Source of the DNA: JAPWJZ01 sp964575605
GTDB lineage: Bacteria > Pseudomonadota > Alphaproteobacteria > Micavibrionales > UBA2020
Direction of reading: 5' to 3'
DNA length: 64,000 bases
Assembly: GCA_964575605.1 (NCBI GenBank)
Contig: CAZNRN010000006.1
Location: 1-64,000 of the forward strand
Shown: positions 47,674 through 56,408 of the stretch, in pieces
How positions within the stretch are numbered: the stretch's first letter is position 1
Layout of the letters: each line of letters opens with the position of its first letter
Notes under the pieces: generated by a model
The model's input: only the letters and a program-made list of their open reading frames with translations
What the model was told of the DNA's origin: nothing
Database searches by the model: none
Program-made: the position numbers and the translations under genes

Positions 47674-48371
47674 GACGGTTTCCTTTTGGCAACATACATA
47701 TCGAGGATGGCGTCGGTGTGCCGCTTCACCAGCTGCACGATGGCCTCCGTCTCGCCCTCGCCGTAACCCGTCCAGCCGGTGCGGCGCAGCGCAACCTCGC
47801 GGTGGGTCTTGAAAATAATCGCCTGGCCGATCAGCGCCTGCGCGGCCAGCACGGCCTGTTCGCCCTGCAGCCCCGTCACTGTCGTCACCAGCGTCGTCAC
47901 CATCTCATGCATAGGCCGGATGGTGCTGTCGTAGAGCGGGTCAAAGGCCGGTGTCGGGTCCATCTGCTCGCGGATGAAAATGCGCCCCATGTGCGGCGAG
48001 GCTTTTTCGCTGAGCAAGAAACGCGTCAGCCCTTCGATAAATCCGTGCAGGTGGCGCCGGCATTCTTCCTCGCTCAGCGAGCGCGGGCCGCCCGAGCGTA
48101 TCGCGCCCTCCGCCATCGCCAGCTTGATGCGCGCGATGCGCTCGCCCATCGCGCCCTGCGCCGTGCCCGCGATATGCGCCAGCACCGCCGCGTACAGGCC
48201 TTCCTTGCCGCCGAAATAATAGGGGATCTGCGAGATGTTAATGCCCGCCTCGCGCGCCAGCTCGCGCGTCGACGCGCCCTCGTAACCGTAAGTGCCAAAA
48301 ACCTTGATGCCCGCCTGAATCAGTTTCTCGCGGCCGGAGAGGGGAGGGGCCTTTTTCTTGCGGCTGGTCAT
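47670..48371 (-). CDS. TetR-family regulator (CecR/YbiH-like)
   Basis: 233 residues. N-terminal HTH: KLIQAGIKVFGTYGYEGASTRELAREAGINISQIPYYFGGKEGLYAAVL (about 16-64). The long C-terminal domain with FIREQMDPTPAFDPLYDSTIRPMHE matches the CecR-type (DUF1956) ligand domain. In E. coli, CecR controls the ybhGFSR efflux genes, and the same order is seen here, supporting control of this operon. It overlaps the upstream gene's stop by four bases. Confidence 0.9.
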   Translation of the reverse strand: MTSRKKKAPPLSGREKLIQAGIKVFGTYGYEGASTRELAREAGINISQIPYYFGGKEGLYAAVLAHIAGTAQGAMGERIARIKLAMAEGAIRSGGPRSLSEEECRRHLHGFIEGLTRFLLSEKASPHMGRIFIREQMDPTPAFDPLYDSTIRPMHEMVTTLVTTVTGLQGEQAVLAAQALIGQAIIFKTHREVALRRTGWTGYGEGETEAIVQLVKRHTDAILDMYVAKRKPS

Positions 48372-49576
48372 GGGATAGCCTCCGGAACAAATAAGCCGTC
48401 GCGTGAAACAGTGGCGCAGACACCGTCGGGATGGTTTTTAGCAAAAGCGGTTTCCCATTCAGTCACGCGCCTGTCCAGCTTTTCCCGCTCAATGGTCGAA
48501 AGTTGGTTTGTTGCTTCCCTCAACCTGTTTTGCGGCGCAGCGTGAAAGGCATAAAGGGGGTGATGCGAGGCCAGCGTAAGCCAGAAATAGCCCTCCGCAT
48601 AATCGGGGACTGACCGGTCGATAAAGCCAACCCCGAATTCACCCTGCGCTTTCGGATTCCCTTCCTGCGCGGTTTTCTCAAGGGCGGCATGATCTCCGCC
48701 GGCGTAATCCCAGTTCAGCCTTGTAAAAGATGTATCCAGAATTTTACCCTGCCCGTCATGAGTTGCGATGGCCAGATAGGGCACGTTGATACTGCCTCCC
48801 ATGCCAAACTCAAACATCACGGGCAGGCCGAACGCACTGATATTTTGGAGGCTCGTGGCGGTTGACGCGTCGCAAAGCCGCGGCATTTTTTTCAGGCCTG
48901 CCCTTGCAAGCGCATCTTCAAAATTTTTCACGTCCGAACCGGCAGGAAACAGCTGCTTGACCAGATATCTTTTGCCGATTGTGCTGACTTCGTCGGAGGC
49001 GATGAGAGCGGGCTGCAACGGCGGCCGCACGGCTATTGAATCCTCGCACAATTTGCAGCTTGGTGCATCCTCAATAGCGGAGCCAATGCCATCATAATAG
49101 CTGGCGGGACAACAGGAAGGGTGTGAAATTTTGTAGTCTGAAAAAACAAGCGGCCACGCTATAAAAAGTGCAGAACAGAGCGTAAAAAAATATGCGAAGG
49201 GTTTGGGGGTCACTCCGCCTAGAAACTTGTAAACCAGCCAGCCGCCCGTTAAAGACAAAATAATTCCCGTCATCCAATAAAGCGAACGGTCAAGTGCGGC
49301 GTTGAGCCAAGGCAGTACGGCAAGTGCTGCTGCCGTAAAGAAATGGCTTGCGGGGATTTTTGCGCTTATTTTTTTTCGCCTGAACTCTTTCAAGGACATT
49401 AAGCTCACTGCAAAAAAACCGGAAGCTAAGAACCAGCAGAGGGCGTTGCGCAGGTTATTGATGCCGCTGTTATTATAGGGCGTCTGGCTTGCCAACACTT
49501 CCACCGGCAGCAAGACACAAAGGCAGGTCAGGCAGAGAAGGGCGGGGATGCCGATGCAGTGAAACTTCTTTGCCAT
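48368..49576 (-). CDS. Membrane protein with Sel1-like C-terminal segment, unknown
   Basis: 402 residues. Signal-like start, four further hydrophobic segments (about 45-65, 80-98, 102-120, 130-147), then a soluble region with a Cys-rich stretch (CCPAS, CKLCED) and one Sel1-like unit EGNPKAQGEFGVGFIDRSVPDYAEGYFWLTLA (about 310-341). Visibly richer in A+T and in rarer codons than its neighbours, suggesting acquisition. AAAGGAAA precedes the ATG. Overlaps the TetR gene by four bases, so it is transcribed with the efflux operon. Confidence 0.65.
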   Translation of the reverse strand: MAKKFHCIGIPALLCLTCLCVLLPVEVLASQTPYNNSGINNLRNALCWFLASGFFAVSLMSLKEFRRKKISAKIPASHFFTAAALAVLPWLNAALDRSLYWMTGIILSLTGGWLVYKFLGGVTPKPFAYFFTLCSALFIAWPLVFSDYKISHPSCCPASYYDGIGSAIEDAPSCKLCEDSIAVRPPLQPALIASDEVSTIGKRYLVKQLFPAGSDVKNFEDALARAGLKKMPRLCDASTATSLQNISAFGLPVMFEFGMGGSINVPYLAIATHDGQGKILDTSFTRLNWDYAGGDHAALEKTAQEGNPKAQGEFGVGFIDRSVPDYAEGYFWLTLASHHPLYAFHAAPQNRLREATNQLSTIEREKLDRRVTEWETAFAKNHPDGVCATVSRDGLFVPEAIP

Positions 49577-49589
49577 GCGCTTGTTTCCT

Positions 49590-49883
49590 TTACCCGCGGC
49601 TCAGCAGCGGCCTTGCGCCCGCCGTGTCGCGGCGGCGCAGGACGTAGCCATGGACGGGGGCGGGGACGGGCGCGCCTTGCAGCTGAAGTGTTTCTGTTTC
49701 GGGCAGGAGCATTTCTGTGACGCGTTGCGGCAGCCGGGGCAGCTCTGGCAGCGACATGCTGCGAAAGCGCATGCCGATGAATCGCGCCTCGAGCGCGCGG
49801 GCGCGGGCGGGGCCGATTTTCCGGCTTTGCGCCGCCATCCTGATAAAATCACCCAGATTGTTAATTATGGAAAATAAGATCAT
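49590..49883 (-). CDS. Small open frame at head of efflux operon, doubtful
   Basis: 97 residues from the ATG at 49883. No known motif. The stop lies 13 bases before the next gene and overlaps its ribosome site, as in a real operon. The Arg/Pro-rich composition and a competing open frame on the opposite strand lower confidence. An earlier in-frame ATG at 49925 is possible. Confidence 0.35.
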   Translation of the reverse strand: MILFSIINNLGDFIRMAAQSRKIGPARARALEARFIGMRFRSMSLPELPRLPQRVTEMLLPETETLQLQGAPVPAPVHGYVLRRRDTAGARPLLSRG

Positions 49884-49936
49884 GACTGTCCCAAGGCCTT
49901 TCTCTGTCCCCAACGCAGGGCCCATGATTCCATATT

Positions 49937-49968
49937 AATCAATCGATTGATTTAAGTCAATCGATTGA
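49937..49968. promoter_or_regulatory. Paired operator-like palindromes TCAATCGATTGA
   Basis: AATCAATCGATTGATT at 49937-49952 and TCAATCGATTGA at 49957-49968 share the same 12-bp palindrome with centres 18 bp apart. The spacing and symmetry suit two dimers of a TetR-type repressor. The site lies upstream of the operon carrying the CecR-like regulator. Confidence 0.6.
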
Positions 49969-50131
49969 TTGAATATCGGGAAATAGCGGCATTCATGCGG
50001 CGCAGACGCGGCGGAGAAGGCCTTCTGCTGCGGCGCTGGAGGCGCGGAATCAAGGGGTTAGGGCGGCGCGGGTGCGCAAAACCGCGATTATCCCTTATTG
50101 GCCTAAGTGAGGGTAATTTTGAGGGGGAAAG

Positions 50132-50208
50132 TGGCGCGCCCGGTGAGATTCGAACTCGCAACCTTTGCCTTCGGAGGGCAACGCTCTATCCAGTTGAGCT
50201 ACGGGCGC
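50132..50208 (-). tRNA. tRNA-Arg (anticodon CCG)
   Basis: Reverse strand 77 nt with CCA encoded. Acceptor GCGCCCG pairs with CGGGCGC; the anticodon arm is TTGCC-CTCCGAA-GGCAA giving anticodon CCG (reads CGG); the T-loop TTCGAAT is standard. Confidence 0.95.
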
Positions 50209-50320
50209 ACGCATAACTCAAGTATATCAGGCTTTTTTGATGTTGTGTCAATCTTGCTGCTGGCCGCGGCCCGCTCCCGCTGGGGGCGGGAGACGGGGAT
50301 TTACCTGGGAAACCAGAAGC

Positions 50321-50845
50321 TTAAGCGTCGTTGTACTTCTGGAGCGTGGTTTTGAGCCGGTCGAGCAGCGGAACCATCTCTCGGCGAAACGCTTCCTGTT
50401 TGTCGTCCGGCACGTGGTAAGCGACGTTTTTCATGGACAGCTGGGCGGCTTCCTCGATCTCCTGCAGCTCCATGTTTTGTCTCATCAATTTCGCGTTCGT
50501 GTCGCGCAGGCGCTCGGCCATGGCTTTCATGACGTGCTGGAAAAGCCCGTTCGGCTGGCCGATGCTCTCCTCGATGTCGCGCTGCGAGATCACGATAAGT
50601 ATCGAATTTTCAAGGGTTTTTATGCTGGCGGAGCGGCGGGCGCCCGTGAGCATCGCCATTTCGCCGATAATCGCGCCGGGCCCGGCCTCCGCAATTTTTA
50701 CGGTATGGCCTTTTTCGTCCTGCATGAAAATTTCAACGCGGCCGCTTTCGATCAGAAAGGCGCGGTTTCCGATATTGCCCTGCTCGATGACCACTTCCCC
50801 GGCGGGGAAAAAGCGGCGGTCGAGAATCTTGACTTTCTTCACCAT
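50321..50845 (-). CDS. Cyclic nucleotide-binding domain protein without HTH
   Basis: 174 residues. A cNMP-binding beta-roll covers about 10-115: FFPAGEVVIEQGNIGNRAFLIESGRVEIFM ... GAIIGEMAMLTGARRSASIKTLENSILIVI, where GEMAMLTGARRSAS is the phosphate-binding cassette (E and R of GExxxxxxxxRxxS present). The C-terminal 50 residues are helical without a DNA-binding domain, so it is not a CRP-type transcription factor. Likely a cAMP/cGMP-responsive adaptor. Confidence 0.88.
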   Translation of the reverse strand: MVKKVKILDRRFFPAGEVVIEQGNIGNRAFLIESGRVEIFMQDEKGHTVKIAEAGPGAIIGEMAMLTGARRSASIKTLENSILIVISQRDIEESIGQPNGLFQHVMKAMAERLRDTNAKLMRQNMELQEIEEAAQLSMKNVAYHVPDDKQEAFRREMVPLLDRLKTTLQKYNDA

Positions 50846-50968
50846 AGAAAGTCCCCCCTGCTATCATTATACGCCCTGATAATTTGCTTTTTCGTTGATA
50901 TTTAATGCAATTTTAGACAAATTCCCCGCATTCAGGCTGTCTATTAACAGTTTGAATACATTTATGTA

Positions 50969-50998
50969 TTGACTCTGGCGGGAGCTGCGGCATATACA
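50969..50998 (+). promoter_or_regulatory. Promoter for rpmH operon (TTGACT-N18-TATACA)
   Basis: TTGACT at 50969-50974, TATACA at 50993-50998, 30 bases before the rpmH start. The position fits. Confidence 0.55.
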
Positions 50999-51027
50999 TC
51001 TGGACTTGGATTTTATGGAGAAATACT

Positions 51028-51162
51028 GTGAAACGCACTTATCAACCGAGCAAACTGGTCCGCAAGCGCCGCCACGGCTTCCGCGCGCGCCTCGCCACCA
51101 AGAACGGCCGCAAGGTTCTTGCCGCCCGCCGCTCGAAGGGCCGCAAGCGCCTGTCGGCGTAA
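51028..51162 (+). CDS. rpmH: 50S ribosomal protein L34
   Basis: 44 residues starting with GTG, TGGAGA upstream. MKRTYQPSKLVRKRRHGF, then RKVLAARRSKGRKRLSA is the complete L34 sequence. Basic protein of the large ribosomal subunit. It heads the rpmH-rnpA-yidD-yidC-engB run; the next gene starts 24 bases downstream. Confidence 0.97.
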   Translation: MKRTYQPSKLVRKRRHGFRARLATKNGRKVLAARRSKGRKRLSA

Positions 51163-51186
51163 GCCTTTTTATTGCAGCAGACCGTG

Positions 51187-51510
51187 ATGACCCTGAAATC
51201 TTCCGCAGAATTCAGGCGCGTGTCGCGCGAGGGCAGAAGGTGGGCCGGTCCCGCTTTCGTGATGCAGCTTCTTAAAAAGAACGATGACGAGAATTTCCGC
51301 CTCGGACTCACGGTGAGCCGCAAGGTCGGCAATGCCGTCACGCGCAACCGCGCGAAAAGACGTTTGAGGGAAATGGTCCGCCACACGCTGAAAACCCGTG
51401 CACTGAAATCGATCGATATCGTGCTGATCGCGAATACAAGCGCAACGACGCGCGATTTCAAGGAAATGACGGATGATTTCGCCCGCGGCCTGGACGCGCT
51501 CAAAGCATGA
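51187..51510 (+). CDS. rnpA: Ribonuclease P protein component
   Basis: 107 residues from ATG 51187 (TTG at 51172 is in frame). LTVSRKVGNAVTRNRAKRRLREMVR is the RNR motif of RnpA, which binds the RNase P RNA and helps tRNA 5' processing. Overlaps yidD by four bases (ATGA). Confidence 0.96.
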   Translation: MTLKSSAEFRRVSREGRRWAGPAFVMQLLKKNDDENFRLGLTVSRKVGNAVTRNRAKRRLREMVRHTLKTRALKSIDIVLIANTSATTRDFKEMTDDFARGLDALKA

Positions 51511-51791
51511 AAAAACTTTTCCTCGCTCTTATAAGGCTCTACCAGCTCACGCTCTCGCCGTTTATGGGAAGAAGCTGCCGCTATTACCCCAGCTGCTCGG
51601 CCTATATGAAGACATCAATCGAGCGCTTCGGCGCCGCCCGCGGCGTTACGCTGGGCGCAAAACGCCTGTGCCGCTGCCATCCTTTCACAAAGGGCGGCTA
51701 CGACCCCGTCCCTGAAGAATACCCCTCAAAATTATCGCAAGGCTGTGGTAGAACCGCGCCAAGCAAACAAATGGAAGAACCCACGGCATGA
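51507..51791 (+). CDS. yidD: Membrane protein insertion efficiency factor YidD
   Basis: 94 residues: LIRLYQLTLSPFMGRSCRYYPSCSAYM and CRCHPFTKGGYDPVP, the full YidD signature with conserved Cys residues. It sits at the inner face of the membrane and aids YidC/Sec insertion. Overlaps yidC by four bases. Confidence 0.97.
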   Translation: MKKLFLALIRLYQLTLSPFMGRSCRYYPSCSAYMKTSIERFGAARGVTLGAKRLCRCHPFTKGGYDPVPEEYPSKLSQGCGRTAPSKQMEEPTA

Positions 51792-53716
51792 AATCCAACA
51801 GCCCGATGACCCCGGAAGACCGCGCGCGCATCATGGTCGCGATCGCGCTCTCGCTGCTCGTGCTGCTGGGCTATAACTGGTACGCCAAGGGCTTCCCGCA
51901 TGAAAAAGTGACGGGCGATATCAAGAAGGCCGAAGCCCCGGTGCTGGGCGGGGACGGCAAGCCCGCCATTCCCGCGAACGACACGACGCCCGCCACCTCG
52001 CAGGCAATGCCGCCGCGCGGCGACGCTGTCGCATCCTCGGGCGGCAAGCGCATCGAATTTTCCAACGGCCGCATGCACGGCACGATCCCCACGGTCGGCA
52101 ACCGCCTCGACGACCTGCTGCTCGACGAACATTTCGACGACCTGAAGCGCGAGAACAAGGTGCCGCTGCTGTCCCCCGCCGGCACGAAACACGCCTACTA
52201 TGTCGAGAACGGCTGGGTCGCCGGCGCCGGCACCGACGCGGCATCGAACCCGCTGCCCGGCGCGGATGCCGTCTGGTCGCGCGTTTCCGACAGCGCCTCT
52301 CAACTGGAAGGCGGCGGCAAGCCCGTCGTCTTGCGCTGGGATAACGGCAAGGGCCTTGTCTTCGAGCGCTCGTACGAAATCGACCGCAATTTCCTGTTCA
52401 CCATCAAGCAGCGCGTGACCAACAACACGGGCAAGGCGGTAAACCTCAACAGCTACCACGCGATGTCGCGCAACAGCCTGCCGCCCGACTTCGCCGGCAT
52501 CTTCACGCACCACGAAGGCTTCGTCGGCTTCATCAACGGCAAAAGCTATGACCCCGAGTACAAGGACATCGCCAAGGGCGAGAAACTGAACCTCGAGGGC
52601 GCGAAGGGCTGGCTCGGCATCTCCGACAAATACTGGCTGGTGGCCATGCTGCCGAAGCCGGACGAGGAATTCAACGTGCGCGTCATCGGCAGCCGCGAGC
52701 TGGGCAGCGACAAGCAGCACTACCAGGGCGACATCGTCCAGAAAACGCAAACGGTGCAGCCCGGCGCTTCGGCCGAGGACACGATTTTCCTGTTCACCGG
52801 CGTAAAAGACCTGAAATCCATCCAGCGCTACGAGCGCGACCGCGGGTTTGACCATCTCGAGCTCAGCATCGATTTCGGCATGTGGTATTTCATCACCAAG
52901 CCGTTTTACCACCTGCTGCAGTTCCTGTTCTACCTGACGACGAAAATCGGCCTCGGCACGTATAACGTCGCGGCCTCCATCCTGTTGATGACCCTTGTCA
53001 TCAGGGGGTTGATGTTCCCCATCGTCAGCCGCCAGTTCAAGTCGATGGCGAAGATGAAAATCGTCACGCCGATGATGAAGGAACTGCAGACGAAATATAA
53101 AGACGACAAACACAAGCTGCAGGCCGAGATGTTCGAGTTGTACAAGAAGTACGACGTGAACCCGTTCTCCTCCTGCTTCCCCATCTTCATCCAGATCCCC
53201 GTGTTCTTCGCGCTGTACAAGGTGCTGATGCTCTCGGTCGAGCTGCGCCACGCGCCGTTCTGGGGCTGGATCCCCGACTTGTCGGTCGGCGACCCCACAA
53301 CTATTTTCAACCTCTTCGGCCTGCTGCCTATCAACTCGCCGATTCCGTATACGCTGGGCCTCTGGCCGGTGCTGTTCGGCGTCACGATGCTGATGCAAAA
53401 ACATATCAGCCCGCCGATGCCCGACCCCGCGCAGGAAAAATTGCAGACCTTCCTGCCGCTCCTGTTCACGGTGATGTTCGCGCAGTTCCCCTCCGGCCTT
53501 GTCATTTACTACACATGGTCGGGCCTGCTGGGCGTGCTGCAGCAATACTACATCCTGCGCACGGTAAGCGGCGAGGACACCTCGCTGCTGCGCGGCCACG
53601 CCGGCCGCCGCAAGGGCCCCAAGGTGAAGCATAAGGCGGGCGAGGTGATTGACGCCGAAGCCGTTGAGGTCACCGACGATAAACATGGTGGCGGCGGCAA
53701 GAAGCACAAGAAATGA
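51788..53716 (+). CDS. yidC: Membrane protein insertase YidC
   Basis: 642 residues. N-terminal helix (about 13-30), a large periplasmic beta-domain (about 70-350), then the five-helix insertase core with GLGTYNVAASILLMTLVIRGLMFPIVSRQFKSMAKM and KYDVNPFSSCFPIFIQIPVFFALYKVL. The essential Arg of the core is in VIRGLMFPI. C-terminal tail is basic. It inserts proteins into the inner membrane with or without Sec. Overlaps engB by four bases. Confidence 0.98.
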   Translation: MKSNSPMTPEDRARIMVAIALSLLVLLGYNWYAKGFPHEKVTGDIKKAEAPVLGGDGKPAIPANDTTPATSQAMPPRGDAVASSGGKRIEFSNGRMHGTIPTVGNRLDDLLLDEHFDDLKRENKVPLLSPAGTKHAYYVENGWVAGAGTDAASNPLPGADAVWSRVSDSASQLEGGGKPVVLRWDNGKGLVFERSYEIDRNFLFTIKQRVTNNTGKAVNLNSYHAMSRNSLPPDFAGIFTHHEGFVGFINGKSYDPEYKDIAKGEKLNLEGAKGWLGISDKYWLVAMLPKPDEEFNVRVIGSRELGSDKQHYQGDIVQKTQTVQPGASAEDTIFLFTGVKDLKSIQRYERDRGFDHLELSIDFGMWYFITKPFYHLLQFLFYLTTKIGLGTYNVAASILLMTLVIRGLMFPIVSRQFKSMAKMKIVTPMMKELQTKYKDDKHKLQAEMFELYKKYDVNPFSSCFPIFIQIPVFFALYKVLMLSVELRHAPFWGWIPDLSVGDPTTIFNLFGLLPINSPIPYTLGLWPVLFGVTMLMQKHISPPMPDPAQEKLQTFLPLLFTVMFAQFPSGLVIYYTWSGLLGVLQQYYILRTVSGEDTSLLRGHAGRRKGPKVKHKAGEVIDAEAVEVTDDKHGGGGKKHKK

Positions 53717-54348
53717 ATATTTTCGAAATCGACGCCGCCGCGCTGAAAAAGGGGGAGAAACTTTTCCAGCGTGAAATCGATTTCGTCGCGGGCGCGATCG
53801 GCCCCGACAACATGCCCGAAGACGACGGCATGCCCGAAATCGCCTTCGCCGGCCGATCGAACGTCGGCAAATCCTCGCTCATCAACGCCGTCACCAACCG
53901 CCGCGCGCTGGCAAGGTCATCGAAAACCCCCGGCCGCACGCAGCAGATCAATTTCTTCGAAGTGGCGGGCACGCTACGCCTTGTCGACCTGCCGGGCTAT
54001 GGCTATGCCAAGGCCTCGAAGGAAAAGGTGGAGAAGTGGAACGACTTCATCCGCGGTTACCTGCGCAACCGCCGCAGCCTGAAACTGGTTTGTTTATTGA
54101 TTGACGCCCGCCACGGCATCATGGTCGCCGACCAGCTGACCATGGAGGCGCTGGTCTATGCCGGCGTGCCCTTCATGGCCGTGCTGACCAAGGCGGATAA
54201 AACCCGCGAAGATGACCTCGCCGCGCTGGTGGCGCGGATTGATGCGGAACTGCGCGGGACACCCGGCGCGGTGCCGAAGATTTGCGTGACCAGTTCGAAC
54301 GACAAGACGGGACTGTCCGAGCTGAGGGCGATTTTGGCGGGGGTTTGA
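53713..54348 (+). CDS. engB: Ribosome biogenesis GTPase EngB (YihA/YsxC)
   Basis: 211 residues. GTPase motifs: GRSNVGKSSLIN (G1), GRTQQINFF (G2), DLPGYGYA (G3), TKADK (G4) and SSNDKTG (G5). EngB acts in late 50S subunit assembly. The five-gene order is a common alphaproteobacterial arrangement. Confidence 0.97.
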   Translation: MNIFEIDAAALKKGEKLFQREIDFVAGAIGPDNMPEDDGMPEIAFAGRSNVGKSSLINAVTNRRALARSSKTPGRTQQINFFEVAGTLRLVDLPGYGYAKASKEKVEKWNDFIRGYLRNRRSLKLVCLLIDARHGIMVADQLTMEALVYAGVPFMAVLTKADKTREDDLAALVARIDAELRGTPGAVPKICVTSSNDKTGLSELRAILAGV

Positions 54349-54377
54349 GCCGCCGCTAAATCGTTCCCGTTGCCTGA

Positions 54378-54402
54378 GACGCCGGCCTTCGCCGGGGTTA
54401 CG
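54378..54402. repeat. Short REP-like hairpin (GCCGG-CCTTC-GCCGG type)
   Basis: GACGCCGGCCTTCGCCGGGGTTACG in the gap after engB resembles the small dispersed palindrome known from many alphaproteobacteria. Only one copy is visible here. Confidence 0.3.
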
Positions 54403-54554
54403 TCACATCTCAAAAAAAGTTCCCCCGTTATTTTCTGCTGTGGCGAAAGGGCAACGGTGATGTCTTTGGGGCATCACGGGACAGGAACTACATATAATCG
54501 GCATGCATTGACTTGGCGGTTGAACACGGAAAAAACCGCGAAGGAAATGCACAC

Positions 54555-55172
54555 ATGAAAAACAATATGAAACTGCTGGCCACGGCGGCCGTGATTGCGA
54601 CGATGGCGCTGGCTGCACCGGCTTCGGCGCAGGAATATGGCCACAATACGCGCGCGATGGGTTCGATGAGCGGGCCTTATATCGGCGCCTACGGCGGCTA
54701 TGGCTGGACCGACGCGGATGTGGCGGGCGGCGACGATATCAACGGCGGCGATTACGGCCTGTTTGCCGGTTACGAGATGACCGGCCTGTTCGAGAGCTGG
54801 ATGCACGGCCTGTCGGCTGCGGTCGAACTGCACTATGGCTGGTCGGGCGCGGATGACGCGGGCGCGGGCAATACCTTCGACAAGGAACACGAACTGGGTG
54901 TCAGCTTCAAGCCCGGCCTTGCTTTCCTTGCGACCGAAGATTCAGTCGTGAAGCCTTACGGCATCGTCGGCTGGCGCCGCACACAGTTCGAGAACAACAT
55001 CGCCGGCACGGATGACGATTTCGACGGCCTCGAGGTCGGTATCGGCACGGAAGTTGTCGCGATGGGCAACTTCGGCGTGCGCCTTGATTACACCCACGTG
55101 TTCTATGGCGACGACGGCGCGGTGGATCCGGATGAAGACAATATCCGCGCGGGCCTTGCTTATCACTTCTAA
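54555..55172 (+). CDS. Outer-membrane beta-barrel protein (OmpA-like porin family)
   Basis: 205 residues from the ATG at 54555 (AAGGAA 8 bases upstream). Signal peptide MKNNMKLLATAAVIATMALAAPASA, then strands such as GPYIGAYGGYGW, YGLFAGYEMTG, AAVELHYGWSGADD, NFGVRLDYTHVFYGD ending IRAGLAYHF with a terminal Phe for BAM recognition. This fits an eight-strand barrel of the outer-membrane protein beta-barrel (OMP_b-brl) type. Specific role unknown. Confidence 0.85.
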   Translation: MKNNMKLLATAAVIATMALAAPASAQEYGHNTRAMGSMSGPYIGAYGGYGWTDADVAGGDDINGGDYGLFAGYEMTGLFESWMHGLSAAVELHYGWSGADDAGAGNTFDKEHELGVSFKPGLAFLATEDSVVKPYGIVGWRRTQFENNIAGTDDDFDGLEVGIGTEVVAMGNFGVRLDYTHVFYGDDGAVDPDEDNIRAGLAYHF

Positions 55173-55233
55173 GGCCACTTCCAAGACATACGGATCGCCT
55201 TTGCGCCTTTAACGGCGCTTAAGGCCCCACAGC

Positions 55234-55297
55234 GGGGAAGGCGGGACTGCCAGTGACTGCGTTTCGCGGCACGGCGGGCCCGCCTTCCCGGTTTTTT
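55234..55297 (+). terminator. Rho-independent terminator after barrel gene
   Basis: GGGAAGGCGGG and CCCGCCTTCCC pair, followed by GGTTTTTT. The loop is about 33 bases and may hold a second hairpin. The rest of 55298-55423 shows nothing that I can support. Confidence 0.75.
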
Positions 55298-55423
55298 ATC
55301 TGGCGCCCTGGTTTTTTGTGGCGCTACTTTCAAATAGTTCCATCAGAACAATATTTTTTTCGCAGGCTATTGAACCGCATAGTTGGCAGTGATTGCAATG
55401 GTTTGACCTTGCGTTGCGATGGC

Positions 55424-55452
55424 TTGGGAATCACAACCTTGCGTGGTATAAT
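55424..55452 (+). promoter_or_regulatory. Promoter TTGGGA-N17-TATAAT
   Basis: Consensus -10 TATAAT at 55447-55452 with a fair -35 17 bases upstream, leading to the zinc-ribbon gene at 55608 with a leader of about 150 bases. Confidence 0.55.
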
Positions 55453-55534
55453 AAGTGTAACAGCGCAGGTCGACCCTTTTTCAGTTTAGGACCTTTCATC
55501 GGATTGCTGCGCTGCCGAGCGTAGCCTCATACCC

Positions 55535-55546
55535 GTTCACGTGAAC
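55535..55546. promoter_or_regulatory. 12-bp palindrome GTTCACGTGAAC
   Basis: Perfect dyad in the leader between promoter and zinc-ribbon gene; operator or E-box-like site. The regulator is unknown. Confidence 0.3.
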
Positions 55547-55607
55547 CAAGGTATAAAACATCGCACGTTGCGGTGGGTTGCCAATCCGATCGAAAGAAGC
55601 CAATACG

Positions 55608-55928
55608 ATGCCACAGAAACTGACCCCGCATACAGCCGAATGGCTGGATGCCTTCCAGATGCTTAATCCCGTACAAGCGGAACTGACGAAGCGTTTCATC
55701 AAACGCGCAGGCCACAGCTATGTCTGCACCACCTGCGGCGACACGCCGATGGGCGATTACCTGGTGCAGATGATCCCCTATATCACGCTCCGGCTCTGCC
55801 AGCCCTGCCTCGACATCTATGCGCGCACCTATGGCGCAAGCCTGGCGCATGTAAACGGCGACCGGCATGCGAACGGCGACGCGCGCCCGCAGGCGCACCA
55901 GGATAATGCCGCCGGCACAGCGGAATAA
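55608..55928 (+). CDS. Small zinc-ribbon-like protein of unknown function
   Basis: 106 residues from the ATG at 55608. Two CxxC pairs, CTTCGD (about 42-46) and LCQPCLD (about 64-67), are placed to bind one Zn2+. The N-terminal EWLDAFQMLNPVQAELTKRFIKRAG is helical; the tail is His/Asp/Ala-rich and likely disordered. No family recognised. Confidence 0.65.
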   Translation: MPQKLTPHTAEWLDAFQMLNPVQAELTKRFIKRAGHSYVCTTCGDTPMGDYLVQMIPYITLRLCQPCLDIYARTYGASLAHVNGDRHANGDARPQAHQDNAAGTAE

Positions 55929-56077
55929 ACAGGCGCCGCGATTCTCGCGCCCTTGCGACTCTGTTGAAAACGCTCGCTAAAACGGGCCTCCGTTTGACAG
56001 CCAGCCTGCTTCTGTTACACTTTTCCTAATGCAAAAAACCGATGTTGTTTGCCGACGGCCACCTGTTACGGGGTTGA

Positions 56078-56326
56078 ATGGTTAAAGAAACTGCGACTGC
56101 GCATTTTATCGCCGCGCTGGGCCTCGAACGCCTGTTTGAAAAAGCGACGCGCGATTACCTCAGCCATTTTTACCAGCGCGTACTGGTCGAATACCGCAAG
56201 GAAGTGCAGGTGGAGCGCGCGCGCCTGATGCGCCAGTGCCCGCTGGACTACCGCAAAGTTCGCATGCTCGACCGCGAGCTGGACGATATCTCCGCGATGA
56301 TCCGGGAGCGGGAGATGGCGGGTTGA
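56078..56326 (+). CDS. Small helical protein of unknown function
   Basis: 82 residues, mostly helical and charged (YRKEVQVERARLMRQC, RELDDISAMIREREMAG). GGGG lies 4 bases upstream of the ATG. No family recognised; the length and composition suggest a coiled coil. Confidence 0.5.
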   Translation: MVKETATAHFIAALGLERLFEKATRDYLSHFYQRVLVEYRKEVQVERARLMRQCPLDYRKVRMLDRELDDISAMIREREMAG

Positions 56327-56408
56327 TTATCCATAATAATGGCCACTTGCGTTTTTGAACGCGGGGGCGTAGATATGGCAAGCTTCCTTTAGGGCAGGAG
56401 ATTGATCC

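Noticed and set aside
51698..53707. 669-codon minus-strand open frame
   Set aside because: Shadow of yidC.
55253..55489. 78-codon frame after the barrel gene
   Set aside because: It covers the terminator and promoter elements and lacks a start site.
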